Origin: Acetatifactor aquisgranensis
Lineage (GTDB): Bacteria; Bacillota; Clostridia; Lachnospirales; Lachnospiraceae
Reading direction: 5' to 3'
Length of the DNA stretch: 64,000 nt
Assembly: GCF_943193215.1 (NCBI RefSeq)
Contig: NZ_CALPDH010000024.1
Location: 1-64,000, forward strand
Positions 60,006 to 64,000 of this stretch are shown in pieces. How positions within the stretch are numbered: position 1 is the stretch's first letter; every line of letters begins with the position of its first letter. The position numbers and the translations under genes were made by a program. The notes under the pieces are model-generated. The model searched no databases, was not told the origin of the DNA, and saw only the letters and a program-made list of their open reading frames with translations.

Positions 60006-61799
60006 TTACGTCTGCCCCATCTGGGTCATGTACATCCGGGCATACTCTCCTCCCAGCGCCATCAGTTGCTGATGCGTTCCCTGCTCCGCTATCCGGCCGT
60101 CCCGAATCAGAAGAATCAAATCCGAATCCCTTATGGTGGACAGCCTATGGGCAATGAGAAAGGAAGTCCTCCCCCGGGTGATGGCGAGCATCGCCTGACG
60201 GATATGCTGCTCCGTCACCGTGTCCACAGAGCTGGTGGCCTCGTCCAGTATCATGATGGGTGCCTGTTCCAGCACGGCCCTTGCAATGGTCAAGAGCTGC
60301 CTCTCTCCCTGGCTCAGCTCCGCGCCGCCCTGGTGCAGGATGGTCTCATAGCCCTGCGGGAGCCTGCGGATGAAGCTGTCCGCCCCCGCCGCTTTTGCCG
60401 CGGACGCCACCTGCTCCATGGGCACATCGTCATGTCCGTAGGCGATATTCCCCCGAACGGATGTCCCGAAAAGCGCCGTATCCTGCAGCACCACGCCGAA
60501 AGCCTGACGCAGCTCTCCCAGCCGGTACTCCCGCAGGTCCGTGCCGTCCAACAGTATGGCGCCCTCCTGCACGTCATAGAAGCGGGTGAGAAGATTAATC
60601 AGCGTGGTTTTTCCCGAACCGGTAGGCCCCACCACGGCCACTTTGGTTCCCGCGGGGATCTCCAGATTGATATTCCGCAGAATCGGCTTATCCGGCCGGT
60701 AACCGAAAGTCACATTCCGGAAGCTGACAGCGCCGCCCACTCCCACTGCGCTTCTGGCATCCGCCGCGTCCTCCGGCTCGCATTTCTCATCCAGAATCTC
60801 CAGGATGCGCTCTGCCCCTGCCACCGCCGTCTGGAAATTGTTATAGATATTGGCGATATCCACGAAAGGCCTGGCAAACTGCCTGGAATACAGCAAAAAG
60901 CTGGAAATCTCGCCCACTGTCAGCTTTCCCTCAAGGGCCATCACGCCGCTGACGATGGCTATCAGCACATAAATCAGGTTATTTATCACATTCGTCATGG
61001 GCATGAGATAGCCGGAGGCAATCTGTGCCCTGGTAGCTACCTGGCAGAACGCGTCATTGTTCTCCACGAATTTCTCCACCATCTCCTGCTCCCGGGAAAA
61101 GGCTTTCACCATGCTGATGCCTGAGATGCTCTCCTCCACCTGGCCGTTGAGTTTCCCCAGAATGGCCTGCTGCTCTCTGAACAGCACTTTCGTCCGCTTT
61201 GTCACGGCCCTGGTCAGCAGGAAAATCAGGAGCACCGCAAGGAGCGCGATACAGGTCAGCAGCGGACTCATGTATATCATGGCACAGAAAATACCTGTTA
61301 TCGTAAAACCGTACATCATCAGCTGGGTCAGCGAATCCGATATGGTGGAGCTGATATTGTCCACATCATTGGTCAGGCGGCTCATCAGTTCGCCGTGCTG
61401 CCTGGTGTCGAAAAAGGACAGGGGCAGCTTTTCCATATGGGCAAAGAGGCTGGAGCGGATATGCAGGATCATCCGCTGTCCCACGCCCGCCATCAGGAAC
61501 TGCTGCAGGAAACGAATCAGCCAGTCTCCCAGGTACAGAGCCGCCAGAATGGCCAGCAGATACAGGCCCGGATTTCCGTTGTCGATGCTGTTGACCGCCC
61601 TGCCGATCAGGTAAGGGGACAGAACGGCGGAGCCGGAGGCCAGTGCGGACAGGAGCAGAATCCAGCCCAGCCCTTTCCGATGGCCCTTTGTCAGATTCCA
61701 CAGCCGCACCAGCGTGCCTTTCATGTCCTTGGGCTTCACGGCGGGGACCCCTCTCGCCCGGCCAAGCTGCGACGGCGGTGTCGCCATATTCTTATCCAT
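60006..61799 (-). CDS. heterodimeric ABC exporter subunit, catalytic
   Basis: This 597-residue ABC exporter has six membrane helices (about residues 35-320) and an ATPase domain with GPTGSGKTT, the catalytic Glu (MILDEATSSVD) and switch His (IAHRLSTI) intact, but a non-canonical signature, LSQGE. It starts eight bases before the stop of the upstream subunit. With that partner it forms a TM287/288-like pair with one full and one impaired ATP site. Substrate unknown, probably drugs or amphiphilic compounds. Confidence 0.92.
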   Translation of the reverse strand: MDKNMATPPSQLGRARGVPAVKPKDMKGTLVRLWNLTKGHRKGLGWILLLSALASGSAVLSPYLIGRAVNSIDNGNPGLYLLAILAALYLGDWLIRFLQQFLMAGVGQRMILHIRSSLFAHMEKLPLSFFDTRQHGELMSRLTNDVDNISSTISDSLTQLMMYGFTITGIFCAMIYMSPLLTCIALLAVLLIFLLTRAVTKRTKVLFREQQAILGKLNGQVEESISGISMVKAFSREQEMVEKFVENNDAFCQVATRAQIASGYLMPMTNVINNLIYVLIAIVSGVMALEGKLTVGEISSFLLYSRQFARPFVDIANIYNNFQTAVAGAERILEILDEKCEPEDAADARSAVGVGGAVSFRNVTFGYRPDKPILRNINLEIPAGTKVAVVGPTGSGKTTLINLLTRFYDVQEGAILLDGTDLREYRLGELRQAFGVVLQDTALFGTSVRGNIAYGHDDVPMEQVASAAKAAGADSFIRRLPQGYETILHQGGAELSQGERQLLTIARAVLEQAPIMILDEATSSVDTVTEQHIRQAMLAITRGRTSFLIAHRLSTIRDSDLILLIRDGRIAEQGTHQQLMALGGEYARMYMTQMGQT

Positions 61800-63918
61800 G
61801 GAAACTGCCTCCTTCCTTCCCGGGCACCTCCGGAGCCAAAGCCGATTCTGCTTTCTCCGGTGCCTTTTCCCTCATTTCTTCCCGCACTTCTCCCTGCGCT
61901 TCCTCCGAAGTTCTTCCCTGCGGTTTCCCTTGCGTCCTTTCCCGGAATTTATTCTGCATTTTCTGTCGGGCTGCCTCCTGTCTCATTTTTTCTGTGAACG
62001 AATCCATTTCGGCTGCCTTTATGTCTCCCAGACCATTCCCTGCCGCTTCTTCTGTCTGGCTCTCGTTTCCAATCTGGGAGCGGTAGATAGCCTTATAAGG
62101 CTCGCAGCCAGCCATCAGCTCTTCGTGGGAGCCAAAGGCGCAGACTCCTCCGTCCTCCATGCAGAGGATATGGTCCGCTTTCATCACCGTGGAAATCCGC
62201 TGGCTCACCAATAGCACTGTCATTCCCGCGGACTCCCTGCGGATTCCCGCCAGCACCCATGCCTCCGTGGTGGCGTCCAGGGCGCTGGTGCAGTCGTCCA
62301 GAATCAGTATCCGCGGCTTTTTCAGCAATGCCCTGGCAATGGACAGGCGCTGCTTCTGCCCGCCGGAAAGGTTCACGCCTCCCTGGCCCAGCTGCGTCTC
62401 GTAGCCTTCCGGCAGCTTTGACACAAATTCATCCGCACAGACCGTCTCCGCAGCTTTACGGATTTCCTCCAAACCGGCCTGTCTATCTCCCCATCGCAGA
62501 TTCTCCTGAATCGTGCCCGTGAAAAGCAGCGCTTTCTGGGGCACCACGGCTATCATTTCCCGCAGTTTTGACATGGGCATCCCAGTCACGTCACAGCCAC
62601 CTACCAGCACCTGGCCCTCTGAGGCATCGTAAAACCGCGGAACCAGGTTCACCAGCGTGGACTTTCCTGAGCCGGTGGGGCCGATGATGCCGATGGTCTC
62701 TCCTGCCTTGATGGAAAAGCTGACCCTGTGCACTGCCGGGCGGGATGTGCCCGCATAGGCAAAGGATACCCGCCGGAACATGACGCTGTCTTTCCTTTCG
62801 TCCAAAGTTTCTTCTACTCTCCGATGCCCAAGCGTCCTGTCCAAATCCTCTGCTTCTTCTCCTTGTCCATGCATCCCGTCCAAGGCCTCTCCTGCCCCTC
62901 TCCGCCCAGGCATACTGTCCAGAAGCTCTCCCCGCTTCCCCTGCCCAGATATCCCGCCCGGAATCTCTCCCGCCTCTTTCTGCGCAGGCACCTCGTCCAG
63001 AATCTCCCTCACCCTGGCGGAGGATGCCACCGCGCGGACGGCGGAATTCAGGATATTGGACACCATCCCCAACGCGAACAGCACCTGAGTCATATAGTTG
63101 ACACAGGCCATCAGACGTCCGATTTCCCCGCTCATCTCCCGCCCGGAAAGCCACAGCAGCAGCACGATTCCCTCGTTGACCGTCAGATTGATCATAGGGC
63201 CGAATACAGCCATGACCCGCATGGAAGAAATGCCCGCTTCGGCCAGCTGTTCGGCGACATCCCCGAATTTCTCCTGCTCCTGGCGCTCTGCCCGGAACGC
63301 CTTTACCACCCGGATGGCGCTCAGGAATTCCCTGCTGGTGCGGTTCAGGCTGTCCAGCTTTCTCTGCATCCTGTCGAACCTGGGATATCCCATCTTCATA
63401 TTGCCGTAGATCAGCAGACCGGCACAGACCAGAATCACCAGCATCAAAGGCAGCAGCCCGGGCATCTGGAAAATAATCAGCATCACTGCGCCGATACAGG
63501 TCACAGGGGCTTTCAGCATGATCCGCATGATGCCGTTGATGAAATTCTGTATCTGGGTCACGTCGTTGGTGATTCTGGTGATGATGGACGCGGGCTGAAG
63601 CCTGTCGATATTTTCATAGGACAGGGTCTGTACTTTCTCATAGATGGCAAGCCTGATTTCCTTGCCAATCAGCTGGGACGTCCTGCTGGCGTAGATATTG
63701 CGCACCACCGCGCCCACAGCCCCCATGGCGGTAATCCCCAGCATAATCAGGCCATACCGCAGGATAGCCCCCATCTCCTGCCCTTTCACCCCTCTGTCCA
63801 CGATGTAGGACATGAACGTCGGCTGCAGCAAATCCGCAAAGGTCTCTATGGTGAGGAACACCACCGCTGTCAGGAACATGCCCATGTGTCTTTTGATATA
63901 ATGCATCATCAGCTTCAT
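61792..63918 (-). CDS. heterodimeric ABC exporter subunit with degenerate ATP site and repeat linker
   Basis: The ATG at 63918 follows gggggatggtat and gives 708 residues, over 100 more than usual. The ATPase has GPTGSGKST and a canonical LSGGQ, but Asp replaces the catalytic Glu (LILDDCTSALD) and Gln the switch His (VSQRISTV), the degenerate-site pattern. The extra length is in two places: a linker between membrane and ATPase domains built from five 13-residue repeats (LDEVPAQKEAGE, LDSMPGRRGAGE, LDGMHGQGEEAE, LDRTLGHRRVEE and one more), and a charged C-terminal tail of about 80 residues. It is co-transcribed with the partner gene at 60006. Confidence 0.9.
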   Translation of the reverse strand: MKLMMHYIKRHMGMFLTAVVFLTIETFADLLQPTFMSYIVDRGVKGQEMGAILRYGLIMLGITAMGAVGAVVRNIYASRTSQLIGKEIRLAIYEKVQTLSYENIDRLQPASIITRITNDVTQIQNFINGIMRIMLKAPVTCIGAVMLIIFQMPGLLPLMLVILVCAGLLIYGNMKMGYPRFDRMQRKLDSLNRTSREFLSAIRVVKAFRAERQEQEKFGDVAEQLAEAGISSMRVMAVFGPMINLTVNEGIVLLLWLSGREMSGEIGRLMACVNYMTQVLFALGMVSNILNSAVRAVASSARVREILDEVPAQKEAGEIPGGISGQGKRGELLDSMPGRRGAGEALDGMHGQGEEAEDLDRTLGHRRVEETLDERKDSVMFRRVSFAYAGTSRPAVHRVSFSIKAGETIGIIGPTGSGKSTLVNLVPRFYDASEGQVLVGGCDVTGMPMSKLREMIAVVPQKALLFTGTIQENLRWGDRQAGLEEIRKAAETVCADEFVSKLPEGYETQLGQGGVNLSGGQKQRLSIARALLKKPRILILDDCTSALDATTEAWVLAGIRRESAGMTVLLVSQRISTVMKADHILCMEDGGVCAFGSHEELMAGCEPYKAIYRSQIGNESQTEEAAGNGLGDIKAAEMDSFTEKMRQEAARQKMQNKFRERTQGKPQGRTSEEAQGEVREEMREKAPEKAESALAPEVPGKEGGSFHG
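62799..63003. repeat. 39-bp coding minisatellite in ABC exporter linker
   Basis: About five degenerate 39-bp units encode the 13-residue repeats between the membrane and ATPase domains. The first unit begins with the ILDE segment normally found once at this point in ABC exporters, so the array probably arose by tandem duplication of that native linker. Confidence 0.75.
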
Positions 63919-64000
63919 ATACCATCCCCCCATGCCATGCGAAAAAGAGAACAAGCGCCTTTCCGTAAAGGTAAAAAAGGAGATAGCCGCATAAGGTATC

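Noticed and set aside
1..64000. CRISPR arrays, rRNA genes, insertion sequences with transposase, prophage genes
   Set aside because: No regularly spaced direct repeats, rRNA segments, transposase motifs or phage structural genes were seen.

Overview
The window looks like a piece of a Lachnospiraceae-type (Clostridia, Firmicutes) chromosome. The evidence is a conserved block in the usual Firmicute order (rsgA, prkC, prpC, rlmN, rsmB, a YugP-type Zn-peptidase, fmt, def, priA, a small membrane protein gene, murE), a groESL operon under a perfect CIRCE operator, a DAP-type MurE, and many heterodimeric ABC exporters and AraC regulators. Most of the window is GC-rich. Three stretches are clearly AT-richer and look acquired or fast-evolving: 1-6515, about 34.6-37.5 kb and about 50.6-52.9 kb. 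The genus cannot be settled from the sequence alone.

Layout. 1-6515: an eroded mobile or accessory island. It carries a lantibiotic/bacitracin-immunity-type ABC locus with one permease gutted by a deletion, a 55-residue membrane peptide coupled to a receiver-only response regulator, several tiny genes of mobile-element type, a broken J-domain gene and a cold-shock-domain gene. 6516-19506: the housekeeping block on the minus strand. 19779-22061: groES/groEL. 22.3-24.3 kb: a small plus-strand gene, a DUF1905/C39-like fusion and an AraC regulator. 24.5-28.2 kb: a heterodimeric ABC exporter. 28.3-31.6 kb: a membrane-anchored LuxR protein, mgtE with an overlapping proline-containing leader ORF, and a YigZ protein. 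31.9-37.4 kb: a class A PBP, a small unknown protein and a large polytopic membrane protein. 37.5 kb: tRNA-Thr(GGT) with an ideal promoter and terminator. 37.7-46.9 kb: MATE transporter, oxidoreductase, sugar-phosphate epimerase, a frameshifted GH106-like glycosidase and a 5'-truncated solute-binding protein, with a divergent AraC gene; this is a decaying carbohydrate locus. 47-50.6 kb: adenosine deaminase, a DMT transporter, a membrane protein with a His-rich repeat, XRE and DUF2975. 51-52.6 kb: DeoR regulator, P-loop kinase and an internally deleted PHP phosphatase. 53-64 kb: DUF454, a CydDC-like ABC pair, AraC/GyrI, an oxidoreductase and a second heterodimeric ABC exporter.

The most unusual signal is a dispersed element of about 103 bp. 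There are three full copies (21498-21599, 41319-41421, 48106-48208 inverted) and one half copy (29388-29429). It has two interleaved inverted repeats (a-b-a'-b'), and the b/b' arms show compensatory changes between copies. One copy sits between groES and groEL. Other points worth following are the mgtE leader ORF, minisatellite expansions inside two membrane proteins, and three loci where an internal deletion has joined the two ends of a gene.

Gene calls rest on motif recognition and reading of the translations. No database search was run. Start codons were moved to internal ATG/GTG codons where a Shine-Dalgarno sequence supported it.
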